Source: an uncultured Clostridia bacterium
GTDB lineage: Bacteria > Bacillota > Clostridia > UBA1381
DNA length: 9,608 nucleotides
Reading direction: 5' to 3'
Assembly: GCA_944391255.1 (NCBI GenBank)
Contig: CALXSW010000159.1
Span: 1 to 9,608 of the forward strand
Made by a program: the position numbers and the translations under genes. Below, one piece after another: positions 1-5,998 of the stretch (within the stretch, counting starts at the first letter, position 1; each line of letters opens with the position of its first letter). The notes beneath the pieces are model-generated. The model was given only the letters and a program-made list of their open reading frames with translations. It did no database searches and was not told the origin of the DNA.

Positions 1-3
1 GTA

Positions 4-79
4 TGGTACGCGATCAGGGGTTCGAACCCTGGACACCCTGATTAAGAGTCAGGTGCTCTACCAACTGAGCTAATCACGC
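4..79 (-). tRNA. tRNA-Lys (anticodon CUU)
   Basis: Read on the minus strand this folds as a complete 76-nt cloverleaf. The acceptor stem GCGTGAT pairs with ATCGCGT, with G-U wobbles at 1-72 and 4-69. The D arm is GCTC/GAGC. The anticodon stem CCTGA/TCAGG encloses the loop CTCTTAA, so the anticodon is CTT and decodes the lysine codon AAG. The T arm is CAGGG-TTCGAAC-CCCTG. The discriminator is A and CCA is encoded in the DNA. Its own promoter lies about 40 bp upstream, and it is transcribed away from birA. Downstream sequence lies outside the window, so a following tRNA or terminator cannot be seen. Confidence 0.96.
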
Positions 80-119
80 ATATTCTGTATTTTGTGTCTA
101 TCTCTTGACCACGAATAAT

Positions 120-148
120 ATGATACCATAAAGTGAGTAAAAAGTCAA
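120..148 (-). promoter_or_regulatory. SigA-type promoter of the tRNA-Lys gene
   Basis: On the minus strand, -35 TTGACT (148-143) and -10 TATCAT (125-120) are separated by exactly 17 bp. Transcription should begin near 113, giving a leader of about 34 nt before the tRNA. The spacing, orientation and otherwise non-coding A+T-rich setting all fit. No operator-like dyad is visible on it. Confidence 0.75.
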
Positions 149-260
149 GCTTTTTTTGAAAAAAATATACTTTTAGTCCGATTGCACAATAAAAAGTGTT
201 TTTGAAATGAAATGTGTATGTGAAAATGATGATATAATAGGTCATATTTTGTTTTGATAC

Positions 261-289
261 TTGATATATACAATAAAAAATGATATAAT
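261..289 (+). promoter_or_regulatory. SigA-type promoter of birA
   Basis: -35 TTGATA (261-266) and a perfect -10 TATAAT (284-289) with a 17-bp spacer. The start point would be near 296, about 29 nt before the ATG. A second TATAAT at 233-238 has no -35 at usable distance and is less likely. I see no BirA-type operator of the TTGTTAAC/GTTAACAA kind here, so autoregulation is not supported. Confidence 0.75.
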
Positions 290-324
290 TCATATAATAA
301 AGTCTGAAATAGCAGGAGAATATT

Positions 325-1281
325 ATGCGTGAAAAAATACTTGAAATATTAAAGGGTTCAGACGGATATGTTTCGGGTGAGGAGATCAGCCATGTGTTGG
401 GAATTTCAAGAGCGGCCGTATGGAAGCATATACGAAATCTGAAAAATGAGGGATATAAAATAGAATCTGTGACTAATAAAGGTTATAAGCTCGGCGGTAT
501 CCCCGATAAATTAGATATCGATAAGATACATGAAATGCTTAAAACAAAAGTAATAGGGCAAAGAATAGAGTATGTGAACAGCACCGATTCAACAAATAAT
601 GAGTGCAAAAGGCTTGAGGATAAAACAGACGGAACTCTTGTGATAGCCGACGCGCAGACGGCGGGCAAGGGAAGACTGGGACGAGTGTGGGAGTCGCCGC
701 ACGGTTCTGGGATCTGGATGTCGATACTGCTTAAACCTGATGTTTCGCTTGAGTCAGTGTCGCAGATAACGCTTGTCACGGGAATGGCTGTGTGCAGGGC
801 TGTCGGAATTGACGCTATGATAAAATGGCCGAACGATGTTGTTATCGACGGAAAAAAAATATGCGGAATACTGACAGAGATGTCGGCTGAAATAGAGCGG
901 ATAAATTATGTGATATGCGGGATAGGCATAAACGTAAATACTCCGTCATTTCCGGAAGAGCTTCAGGATAAAGCCACATCACTGTTTGTCGAAACGGCGA
1001 AAAAGCATGAAAGGGAAAAAATTGCGGCAGACGTCTTGAATGAATTTGAAAAGCTTTATAATGTCTTTACGGAAAAAGGATTTTCATTTCTGGCGGACGA
1101 GTATAGGAAGATGTGCGTCACTTTAAATAAAGATGTGCGCGTTATTCATAGAAATAATGAATTGACGGGCAAAGCAGTTGATATAGACGACAGCGGAAAT
1201 CTTATAGTAGAAACTGAAAACGGACAAATTACTGTTCATTCGGGCGAGGTAAGTGTAAGAGGTATTTACGGTTACATCTAA
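325..1281 (+). CDS. birA: Bifunctional biotin--[biotin carboxyl carrier protein] ligase / biotin operon repressor BirA
   Basis: Cytoplasmic enzyme that activates biotin with ATP to biotinoyl-AMP and transfers it to a lysine of biotin-dependent carboxylases. In this two-domain class it also acts as a biotin-sensing repressor. The 318-aa protein is full length. Residues 1-57 form a winged HTH (ISHVLGISRAAVWKHIRNL, wing at NKGYKL). The catalytic domain carries STDSTN (86-91), the adenylate-binding loop GKGRLGR (114-120), KWPNDV (167-172), the biotin-contacting lysine region GKKICGILTE (176-185) and GIGINVN (199-205). The C-terminal 50 or so residues form the SH3-like cap. The ATG has AGGAG at 314-318, 6 nt away. 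It is transcribed from the promoter at 261-289 and appears monocistronic, because htpG has its own promoter. Presence of the HTH implies biotin genes elsewhere are its targets (family knowledge; no target is seen here). Confidence 0.95.
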   Translation: MREKILEILKGSDGYVSGEEISHVLGISRAAVWKHIRNLKNEGYKIESVTNKGYKLGGIPDKLDIDKIHEMLKTKVIGQRIEYVNSTDSTNNECKRLEDKTDGTLVIADAQTAGKGRLGRVWESPHGSGIWMSILLKPDVSLESVSQITLVTGMAVCRAVGIDAMIKWPNDVVIDGKKICGILTEMSAEIERINYVICGIGINVNTPSFPEELQDKATSLFVETAKKHEREKIAADVLNEFEKLYNVFTEKGFSFLADEYRKMCVTLNKDVRVIHRNNELTGKAVDIDDSGNLIVETENGQITVHSGEVSVRGIYGYI

Positions 1282-1303
1282 AATGTGAACCGAATGTAAA
1301 TTA

Positions 1304-1330
1304 TTAGCACTCTCTTAAAGTGAGTGCTAA
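1304..1330. promoter_or_regulatory. CIRCE operator (HrcA binding site)
   Basis: Perfect inverted repeat TTAGCACTC - 9 bp - GAGTGCTAA, identical to the CIRCE consensus bound by the heat-shock repressor HrcA. It sits 22 bp after the birA stop and 7 bp upstream of the htpG -35 box, so it should place htpG under HrcA. In RNA the 9-bp stem with its 9-nt loop is followed by TTTTG, so it might also act as a weak terminator for birA (inference). Confidence 0.95.
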
Positions 1331-1337
1331 TTTTGTA

Positions 1338-1366
1338 TTGACATTTTTTTGAACTGGTGCTATAAT
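1338..1366 (+). promoter_or_regulatory. Consensus SigA promoter of htpG
   Basis: Perfect TTGACA (1338-1343) and perfect TATAAT (1361-1366) with a 17-bp spacer, the strongest promoter form possible by consensus. The start point would be near 1373, giving a 60-nt leader with AGGAGA at 1418-1423, 9 nt before the ATG. Such a strong basal promoter fits a gene kept down by a repressor, here presumably HrcA at the adjacent CIRCE. Confidence 0.92.
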
Positions 1367-1432
1367 AGCTTTGTTAAATAAAATGAAGGCAGATGCCCGA
1401 ATAATTAGATGTATTATAGGAGATGAAAACTA

Positions 1433-3274
1433 ATGGCAAAAGGTAATATTTCTGTTGATTCGGAAAATCTTTTCCCTATCATAAAAAAGTGGTTGTATTC
1501 AGATAAGGACATATTTTTAAGAGAGCTTGTTTCAAACGGCTGCGACGCGATAACAAAGCTTAAAAAGCTTGCGCTTATAGGTGAAACTGAAACAGATGGA
1601 ATTTATAAGGTCACTGTTACAGTTGATAAGGACGCTAAAAAGCTTATTATAAGCGATAACGGTATCGGTATGACAGCGGAAGAAATAGACAAGTATATAA
1701 ACCAGATAGCTTTTTCGGGCGCTACAGAGTTCCTTGAGAAGTATAAGGATGAGAGTGAGGATAACGGTCAGCAGATAATAGGTCATTTTGGTCTGGGCTT
1801 TTACAGCGCGTTTATGGTGGCTGACAGTGTTGAGGTCGATTCACTGTCATATCAGGAAGGCGCAAAGGCGGCAAAATGGACATGCGATGGCAGCATGGAA
1901 TTTGAGATGACAGACGGCGAAAGAACTGAAAGAGGAACTACGATAACTCTTAACATAGCAGAGGACAGCGCCGAATTTCTTGAGATTTTCAAGATACGCG
2001 AAATACTTCACAAATATTGCTCGTTCCTTCCTGTTGAGGTATATCTTATAGATGCAAACGAAAAAGAACCGGAAAAAACAGAGGGAGAAGATGAAAAGAA
2101 AGAGCCAAAGCCGATAAACGATACTCATCCGCTTTGGATGAAAAAGCCTTCTGAATGTACTGACGAGGAATATAAGGAATTTTATAGAAATGTATTCATG
2201 GATTTCAATGAGCCGCTGTTCTGGATCCATTTAAATGTAGATTATCCGTTTAACCTCAAAGGTATATTATATTTCCCTAAGATAAATCATGAGTTTGCAG
2301 GTGTCGAAGGACAGATAAAGCTGTATAATAATCAGGTGTTTGTCGCTGACAATGTTAAGGAAGTTATACCTGAATTCCTGATGCTGCTTAAGGGTGTTAT
2401 AGACTGCCCTGATCTGCCGCTCAATGTGTCAAGAAGCTTTTTGCAGAATGACGGATATGTAAAGAAGATCTCAAATCATATAACGCGTAAGGTAGCTGAT
2501 AAGCTCAATGGCCTGTATAAGAATGATAAGGAAAACTACGAGAAATTCTGGGAAGATATCAATATATTTGTAAAATACGGCTGTATACGCGATGAGAAAT
2601 TCTATGATAAGGTAAAGGATTCTATACTGTATAAGGATCTTGACGGCAAGTATATGACGTTGAGCGAGTTTACAGGCGGTGAAGAAAAGGCTGATGTATA
2701 CTATATTTCAGACAGAAAGCAGCAGTCGCAGTATATAAATCTGTTCAAGGAACAGGGACTGAACGCTGTTGAGCTGCCTACAATGGTAGATACTCACTTT
2801 ATTTCGTATATGGAAATGAAGAATCCCGATATCAAGTTCAAGAGAATAGACTCCGCTTTGGCTGATACAGCTGAGGAAGCTGACAAGGACGATGAAAAGA
2901 ACAAAAACATCATTGAGATGTTTAAAAATCAGCTTAATGATGATAAGCTCAAGATAGAGGTACAGAACCTGAAAAATGAGGATATACCGGCTGTTATACT
3001 TTTGAGCGAGGAATCACGCCGTATGCAGGAGATGTACAGGAGCTATGGTCAGCAGTTTGCCGGTATGGCGGATATGTTCCACGATGAATTTACGCTTGTT
3101 ATAAATGCGAACAACGCGTTGATAAAGAAGCTTGATTCGCTTGATGATGAGAGCAGAGCGCTTGTGATCGATCATGTATACGATCTTGCGAAGATATCGC
3201 ACAGTCCGCTTGAAGCGGATCAGATGAGCAAATTTATTGCGCGTTCAAATGAAATATTGACAAAATTGTTCTGA
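1433..3274 (+). CDS. htpG: Molecular chaperone HtpG (bacterial Hsp90)
   Basis: ATP-dependent cytosolic homodimeric chaperone that remodels and holds client proteins. The 613-aa length is normal for HtpG. The N-terminal GHKL ATPase shows the catalytic Glu31 and Asn35 in LRELVSNGCDAI, DNGIGM (75-80), the lid/glycine motif GHFGLGFYSAF (117-127) and RGTTI (167-171). The middle domain (about 232-480) carries LPLNVSR, whose Arg334 matches the catalytic arginine of Hsp90. The C-terminal dimerisation domain is about 490-613. An unusually acidic and lysine-rich stretch at about 207-230 joins the N and middle domains, like a short charged linker. The gene stands alone: own promoter and CIRCE in front, strong terminator 17 bp after the stop. 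The regulation inferred is HrcA repression relieved by heat. Confidence 0.98.
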   Translation: MAKGNISVDSENLFPIIKKWLYSDKDIFLRELVSNGCDAITKLKKLALIGETETDGIYKVTVTVDKDAKKLIISDNGIGMTAEEIDKYINQIAFSGATEFLEKYKDESEDNGQQIIGHFGLGFYSAFMVADSVEVDSLSYQEGAKAAKWTCDGSMEFEMTDGERTERGTTITLNIAEDSAEFLEIFKIREILHKYCSFLPVEVYLIDANEKEPEKTEGEDEKKEPKPINDTHPLWMKKPSECTDEEYKEFYRNVFMDFNEPLFWIHLNVDYPFNLKGILYFPKINHEFAGVEGQIKLYNNQVFVADNVKEVIPEFLMLLKGVIDCPDLPLNVSRSFLQNDGYVKKISNHITRKVADKLNGLYKNDKENYEKFWEDINIFVKYGCIRDEKFYDKVKDSILYKDLDGKYMTLSEFTGGEEKADVYYISDRKQQSQYINLFKEQGLNAVELPTMVDTHFISYMEMKNPDIKFKRIDSALADTAEEADKDDEKNKNIIEMFKNQLNDDKLKIEVQNLKNEDIPAVILLSEESRRMQEMYRSYGQQFAGMADMFHDEFTLVINANNALIKKLDSLDDESRALVIDHVYDLAKISHSPLEADQMSKFIARSNEILTKLF

Positions 3275-3290
3275 TCATAATATATGACTG

Positions 3291-3323
3291 CGGCGGTGCG
3301 CGTTTGGCGTGCCGCCGTTTTTT
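3291..3323 (+). terminator. Intrinsic terminator of htpG
   Basis: An 11-bp stem CGGCGGTGCGC / GCGTGCCGCCG with two internal G-T wobbles and a 5-nt loop (GTTTG) is followed directly by six T. It begins 17 bp after the htpG stop and separates htpG from spo0A transcription. Confidence 0.94.
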
Positions 3324-3371
3324 AGTGTCTTTTATAAATTATATCAATAAAATATAATTTTATTATAGCGG

Positions 3372-3385
3372 TTGTAATATTACAA
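3372..3385. promoter_or_regulatory. Perfect 14-bp palindrome upstream of spo0A (GTAATATTAC type)
   Basis: TTGTAATATTACAA is a perfect palindrome in the 228-bp gap between htpG and spo0A, about 109 bp upstream of the spo0A -35. Its decamer core GTAATATTAC recurs at 5794-5803 and 6001-6010, both also between genes. It is operator-like, but the regulator is unknown. Apart from this site, the terminator, the dyad and the promoter listed separately, the gap is plain A+T-rich DNA without a credible ORF. Confidence 0.45.
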
Positions 3386-3465
3386 AAAGTCTAAAAACTT
3401 TCCTACTGCTTAACATAAGTGTATGCTTTATGTAAATAAACTGAAACGAGCGGGTAAACACCTAA

Positions 3466-3503
3466 CAATCAATTAACAAATACCCGAAAATGGTTGATTA
3501 TTG
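3466..3503. promoter_or_regulatory. Imperfect dyad overlapping the spo0A -35 box
   Basis: CAATCAATTAAC (3466-3477) and GTTGATTATTG (3493-3503) form an inverted repeat with one bulged base and one G-T position. The right arm covers the whole -35 hexamer. A second short inverted pair, CGGGTA (3451-3456) and TACCCG (3481-3486), is interleaved with it. An operator controlling spo0A is plausible, but A+T-rich dyads of this size can arise by chance. No Spo0A box (TGTCGAA or its complement) is seen in the gap. Confidence 0.3.
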
Positions 3504-3522
3504 GCGCGTTTTATGGTACAAT
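3494..3522 (+). promoter_or_regulatory. Promoter of spo0A (extended -10)
   Basis: -35 TTGATT (3494-3499), 17-bp spacer, -10 TACAAT (3517-3522) preceded by TGG, matching the extended -10 TGn element. The start point would be near 3529, leaving a leader of only about 23 nt. This is a vegetative SigA-type promoter. I did not find a convincing SigH promoter, the sporulation-phase type known for spo0A in Bacillus subtilis. Confidence 0.75.
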
Positions 3523-3537
3523 GGCGAAAAATAATGC

Positions 3538-3554
3538 AGGAGGTATTTAATGTG
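3538..3554 (+). promoter_or_regulatory. spo0A ribosome binding site with GTG start and overlapping AUG-UGA
   Basis: AGGAGG at 3538-3543 is a full SD. Eight nt on lies GTG at 3552, in frame with the Spo0A receiver domain. Two bases earlier, ATG at 3550 is at equally good spacing but out of frame and followed at once by TGA (3553-3555). The next in-frame ATG, 3564, is 20 nt from the SD, too far. GTG 3552 is therefore the best start. The in-frame TTG at 3501 lies inside the promoter and is rejected. Confidence 0.7.
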
Positions 3555-4331
3555 AGTGAAAAAATGTCTGTTGTGGTTGTGGATGACGATGAAGAGTACG
3601 CCCAAGCGTTGGGAGATCACATAAGGTTGTATGATGAATTTGAATTTTCGGGATATGCACTTGATGGGGAAGAGGCTATGGAGCTTATAAGGCTTATATC
3701 GGCTGATGTAATAATTCTTGATCTGTTGATGCCAAAGCTTGACGGATTGGGATTTCTCAGGAGGTTGGCAGGTCTTGGACTTAAAAGAAAGCCTAAAATA
3801 ATAATCAATTCAGCATCGTGCCTGTCAAATATGATAGACATAGTTCAAAAATATGGTGTGGATTACATATCAATAAAGCCTCAGTCGTTCGCGGATTTAT
3901 GCTCTGTTATAAAGGAGCTTATGGGGGCAAGCAGGACGAAAGAGGCGGATATCGTACAAAGAGAGAGGGAAAACGAGGAAAAGAGGGTAGCCGACTTTCT
4001 TCATCATCTCGGAGTGCCGTCGCATTTATCGGGATATAAATATATGAGATTTGGGATCATATTGGCAATACATGATATGAGTATACTTGAATCTGTTACA
4101 GGCAGGCTCTATCCAGCTATAGCAAAGCAATATAACACAAAGAATTGCTGTGTTGAAAGAGCCATAAGACACGCTATAAGCGTATCATGGACAAGGGGGA
4201 ATAAAAAGCTTATAAATGATGTGTTTGGATACACGTCTGATGATAACGCGCATCGTCCGACAAACGCCGAATATATGGCAATGGCGGCAGATGATTTCAG
4301 ATTGAGATTTAAATACGGCGCGCCGGTATAA
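3552..4331 (+). CDS. spo0A: Sporulation transcription factor Spo0A
   Basis: Response regulator that, when phosphorylated, starts sporulation and controls other stationary-phase genes. From GTG 3552 it is 259 aa, close to the usual 260-275. The receiver domain (about 5-125) has the acidic pocket VVVVDDD (Asp11-Asp13), the phosphoacceptor Asp57 in IILDLLMPKLDG, Ser87 in the switch region and Lys109 in YISIKP. A charged linker follows. The C-terminal Spo0A DNA-binding domain (about 150-259) contains LHHLGVPSHLSGYKY, the recognition-helix block VERAIRHAISVSWTRGN (about 201-217) and FGYT...RPTNAEY, diagnostic for Spo0A rather than a generic response regulator. The gene is monocistronic, between the htpG terminator and a shared convergent terminator. 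spoIVB, which commonly precedes spo0A in Bacillus and Clostridium, is absent here. Confidence 0.96.
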   Translation: MSEKMSVVVVDDDEEYAQALGDHIRLYDEFEFSGYALDGEEAMELIRLISADVIILDLLMPKLDGLGFLRRLAGLGLKRKPKIIINSASCLSNMIDIVQKYGVDYISIKPQSFADLCSVIKELMGASRTKEADIVQRERENEEKRVADFLHHLGVPSHLSGYKYMRFGIILAIHDMSILESVTGRLYPAIAKQYNTKNCCVERAIRHAISVSWTRGNKKLINDVFGYTSDDNAHRPTNAEYMAMAADDFRLRFKYGAPV

Positions 4332-4338
4332 ATACGAA

Positions 4339-4379
4339 AAGCGGGAACAGTGAGTGAGAGCTGTTCCCGCTTGGTTTTT
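4339..4379. terminator. Bidirectional terminator between spo0A and the NlpC/P60 gene
   Basis: A perfect 12-bp stem, AAGCGGGAACAG (4339-4350) with CTGTTCCCGCTT (4361-4372), has a 10-nt loop and is followed on the plus strand by GG then five T. Read on the minus strand it is followed by further U from the AAAA at 4337-4340. It starts 8 bp after the spo0A stop and 6 bp after the stop of the opposing gene, so one hairpin serves both convergent genes. Confidence 0.92.
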
Positions 4380-5685
4380 ATCTTACACGTTTTGCGCCGG
4401 CATAATGTGAAATATAGTATGATGAATTTATTGAAGTAACCTTTACAACGTCACCTGTATGAGGCGCGTGAACCATATTTCCGTTGCCGATATAAATTCC
4501 GACATGGCTTATGCCGCCGCCGTTAGAGAAGAAGACAAGGTCTCCCGGCTGCAGGTTAGATCTACTTACAGAAGTTCCTACGCCGCTCTGGCTTGCAGCT
4601 GTTCTTGGCAGTGAAACACCGTTCTTTTTAAATACATACTGAACGAATCCGCTGCAGTCAAACCCGCTTGGAGTAGAACCACCCCAAACATAAGGAACAC
4701 CGAGATAATTCATAGCAGTGTTTATTATTGAAGAGCCTGACGCGCTTCCGCTTGAACTGAATGAAGGAGCTGAAGCTCTTGTCGTTGTGCTTGTCTTCGC
4801 CTGAGCTGCGGCTTTTTCTTCTGCTTCTTTCTGAGCCTGCTGTCTTGCTAACGCTTCCTGTTCAGCCTTTTCTTCCTCAGCAACTCTGATTATTTCGCTG
4901 TGGACTTCGTCCTTTTCAACCCATTCTCCGGTCGTTTCAAGACCTGTATTTATAACGTAGCCTTCCTTATAATCATCGCCGTAAAGAACCTTTATATAAT
5001 CTCCGTCAGCGCCTGTTATAATAACGTTAGTATTTTCATCTATTGTATCGACTCTATCCGAATCCTGACTTGCAGCCGCGCGTACAGAAACACCTGTTTC
5101 AGATGTTACATTACCCTTCTTGTAGTGATCTTCCTGTAAAGCCGCGTCATCAGCGATAGCCTTATCTATTGTTACAAATTCTTTTCTTACATATCCGGCA
5201 GCGCCTGTGGTAGCTGAAGCTACCTTGTACCAGTCATCTGTGCTTTCAAGGATCTGAACCTGTTCAGCGCCGCTTATATTGCCTATAGCTTCCGATTCGT
5301 CATTTGGTGTTGACAAGAGTACTGTGCTTCCTGTTACCTTTGCGTATGCCGAAACAGGATTGCTCTTTTCTTCTATTTCTTCAGCAGTCGGAGCCTCTGT
5401 AGCTACAGGCTCTGCTGTCTGGATCGTTTCCGTTGTAATATCAGTATTTTCTTCTGATGTTTCTGTAATATCTGTATTTGTATCAGCAGCTGTGACATCA
5501 TTTACTGTCTGCTGTTCTTCACTTTCGCTAAGTTCGATAGAAATATTCTGTGTCTGATTTGAAGTGCCGAGTCGCATATCGCGCGCAAGCTTATCCGCCG
5601 ACATGCTTGATACCTGAAAAAAGCTAAGCGATCCTACCATTACTATAGCAGCTATTGCAATGATAGTGTGCTTTATGTTTCTCAT
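4378..5685 (-). CDS. Secreted SH3-domain NlpC/P60 peptidoglycan endopeptidase
   Basis: Predicted exported cell-wall hydrolase that cleaves stem peptides of peptidoglycan (NlpC/P60 family, typically gamma-D-Glu-diamino acid bonds). The 435-aa protein starts with a signal peptide or anchor (positive MRNIKH, hydrophobic about 7-25). A Thr/Glu-rich spacer follows (about 45-108). Two bacterial SH3 domains (about 113-173 and 190-248) probably bind the wall. Then come a charged Ala/Glu/Gln coiled-coil-like stretch (about 255-297) and a Ser-rich linker (298-318). The catalytic domain (about 319-435) has Cys344 in FDCSGFVQY, His394 in ISHVGIYIG and His406 in MVHAPHTG. The ATG has AGGAGG 8 nt upstream (5699-5694). 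It is transcribed alone from a perfect-consensus promoter through a repeat-rich leader of about 130 nt. No family-specific name can be assigned. Confidence 0.94.
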   Translation of the reverse strand: MRNIKHTIIAIAAIVMVGSLSFFQVSSMSADKLARDMRLGTSNQTQNISIELSESEEQQTVNDVTAADTNTDITETSEENTDITTETIQTAEPVATEAPTAEEIEEKSNPVSAYAKVTGSTVLLSTPNDESEAIGNISGAEQVQILESTDDWYKVASATTGAAGYVRKEFVTIDKAIADDAALQEDHYKKGNVTSETGVSVRAAASQDSDRVDTIDENTNVIITGADGDYIKVLYGDDYKEGYVINTGLETTGEWVEKDEVHSEIIRVAEEEKAEQEALARQQAQKEAEEKAAAQAKTSTTTRASAPSFSSSGSASGSSIINTAMNYLGVPYVWGGSTPSGFDCSGFVQYVFKKNGVSLPRTAASQSGVGTSVSRSNLQPGDLVFFSNGGGISHVGIYIGNGNMVHAPHTGDVVKVTSINSSYYISHYAGAKRVR

Positions 5686-5746
5686 TATTAAGACCTCCTA
5701 ATTAATTACCTTTATCCTTACCGAGTTAAGTGTAGTAATCACTAAT

Positions 5747-5815
5747 ATTACTGTAAGATTACAAAACAAGAAGTTATTATTACGAAAATTGCAGTAATAT
5801 TACTAAATCATTACA
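5747..5815 (-). promoter_or_regulatory. TGTAAT-type repeats in the hydrolase leader (WalR-box-like)
   Basis: Read on the minus strand, TGTAAT (5815-5810), 5 bp, AGTAAT (5804-5799), 5 bp, TGCAAT (5793-5788), then CGTAAT (5784-5779), and further on TGTAAT (5763-5758), 5 bp, AGTAAT (5752-5747). The hexamer-N5-hexamer arrangement resembles the WalR (YycF) box TGTWAH-N5-TGTWAH known from Bacillus, whose regulon includes wall hydrolases. Only some hexamers match that consensus exactly. AGTAATATTACT (5793-5804) is also a perfect palindrome containing GTAATATTAC. If the promoter at 5850-5822 is the one used, these sites lie downstream of the start, which would fit repression better than activation. 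Confidence 0.45.
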
Positions 5816-5821
5816 AAACTG

Positions 5822-5850
5822 ATTATACACCAAATTTGGTCATTTGTCAA
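5822..5850 (-). promoter_or_regulatory. Consensus SigA promoter of the NlpC/P60 gene, with palindromic spacer
   Basis: On the minus strand, perfect TTGACA (5850-5845), 17-bp spacer and perfect TATAAT (5827-5822). The start point would be near 5815, giving a leader of about 130 nt. The spacer contains the perfect 12-bp palindrome ACCAAATTTGGT (5829-5840), placed where a repressor would block RNA polymerase. Confidence 0.88.
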
Positions 5851-5877
5851 CCTTTTTTTAAATAAAAAACGCGTTTT

Positions 5878-5937
5878 TGTAACTTAAATGCAATTATGAT
5901 GACATAAAAGTGTAATAAACTGTAACATTTTTGTAAT
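5878..5937 (+). repeat. Helically phased TGTAAY direct-repeat array
   Basis: On the plus strand: TGTAAC 5878, TGCAAT 5889, TGACAT 5900, TGTAAT 5911, TGTAAC 5921, TGTAAT 5932. The steps are 11, 11, 11, 10 and 11 bp, so all six hexamers lie on one DNA face. TGTAAC-ATTTT-TGTAAT at 5921-5937 matches the WalR box consensus exactly. The array lies between the divergent promoters of the hydrolase gene and comEC. A TnrA/GlnR-type TGTNA-N7-TNACA match (5911-5927) is embedded in it, probably as a by-product of the repeats. Confidence 0.45.
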
Positions 5938-5998
5938 AAACAGGCGTTAAAATAGCGCTTAAACAGGTCTTTTATATGCTTTTATCGTCACAAAGAGG

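Noticed and set aside
42..293. Minus-strand ORF of 83 aa over the tRNA and birA promoter region
   Set aside because: It overlaps the tRNA gene, has A+T-driven low-complexity composition, no SD and no recognisable domain.
1847..2230. Minus-strand ORF of 127 aa inside htpG
   Set aside because: Antisense shadow; Phe/Leu/Arg-rich composition mirrors the acidic, lysine-rich htpG codons, and htpG is unequivocal.
3501..3551. TTG 3501 start giving Spo0A 17 extra residues
   Set aside because: The TTG lies inside the promoter, upstream of the likely transcript start, and has no SD; the AGGAGG at 3538 serves GTG 3552.
5686..5815. c-di-AMP (ydaO/yuaA) riboswitch in the long hydrolase leader
   Set aside because: Such riboswitches often precede SH3/NlpC hydrolase genes, but the leader is A+T-rich and I see none of their conserved G-rich segments; the repeats look like protein sites.
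5911..5927. TnrA/GlnR site TGTNA-N7-TNACA
   Set aside because: It fits the consensus but arises from two adjacent members of the TGTAAY direct-repeat array, and no nitrogen-related gene is next to it.
5871..5950. ComK boxes (AAAA-N5-TTTT) before comEC
   Set aside because: Only loose A/T runs are present and no properly spaced pair of boxes; the TGTAAY array explains the region better.
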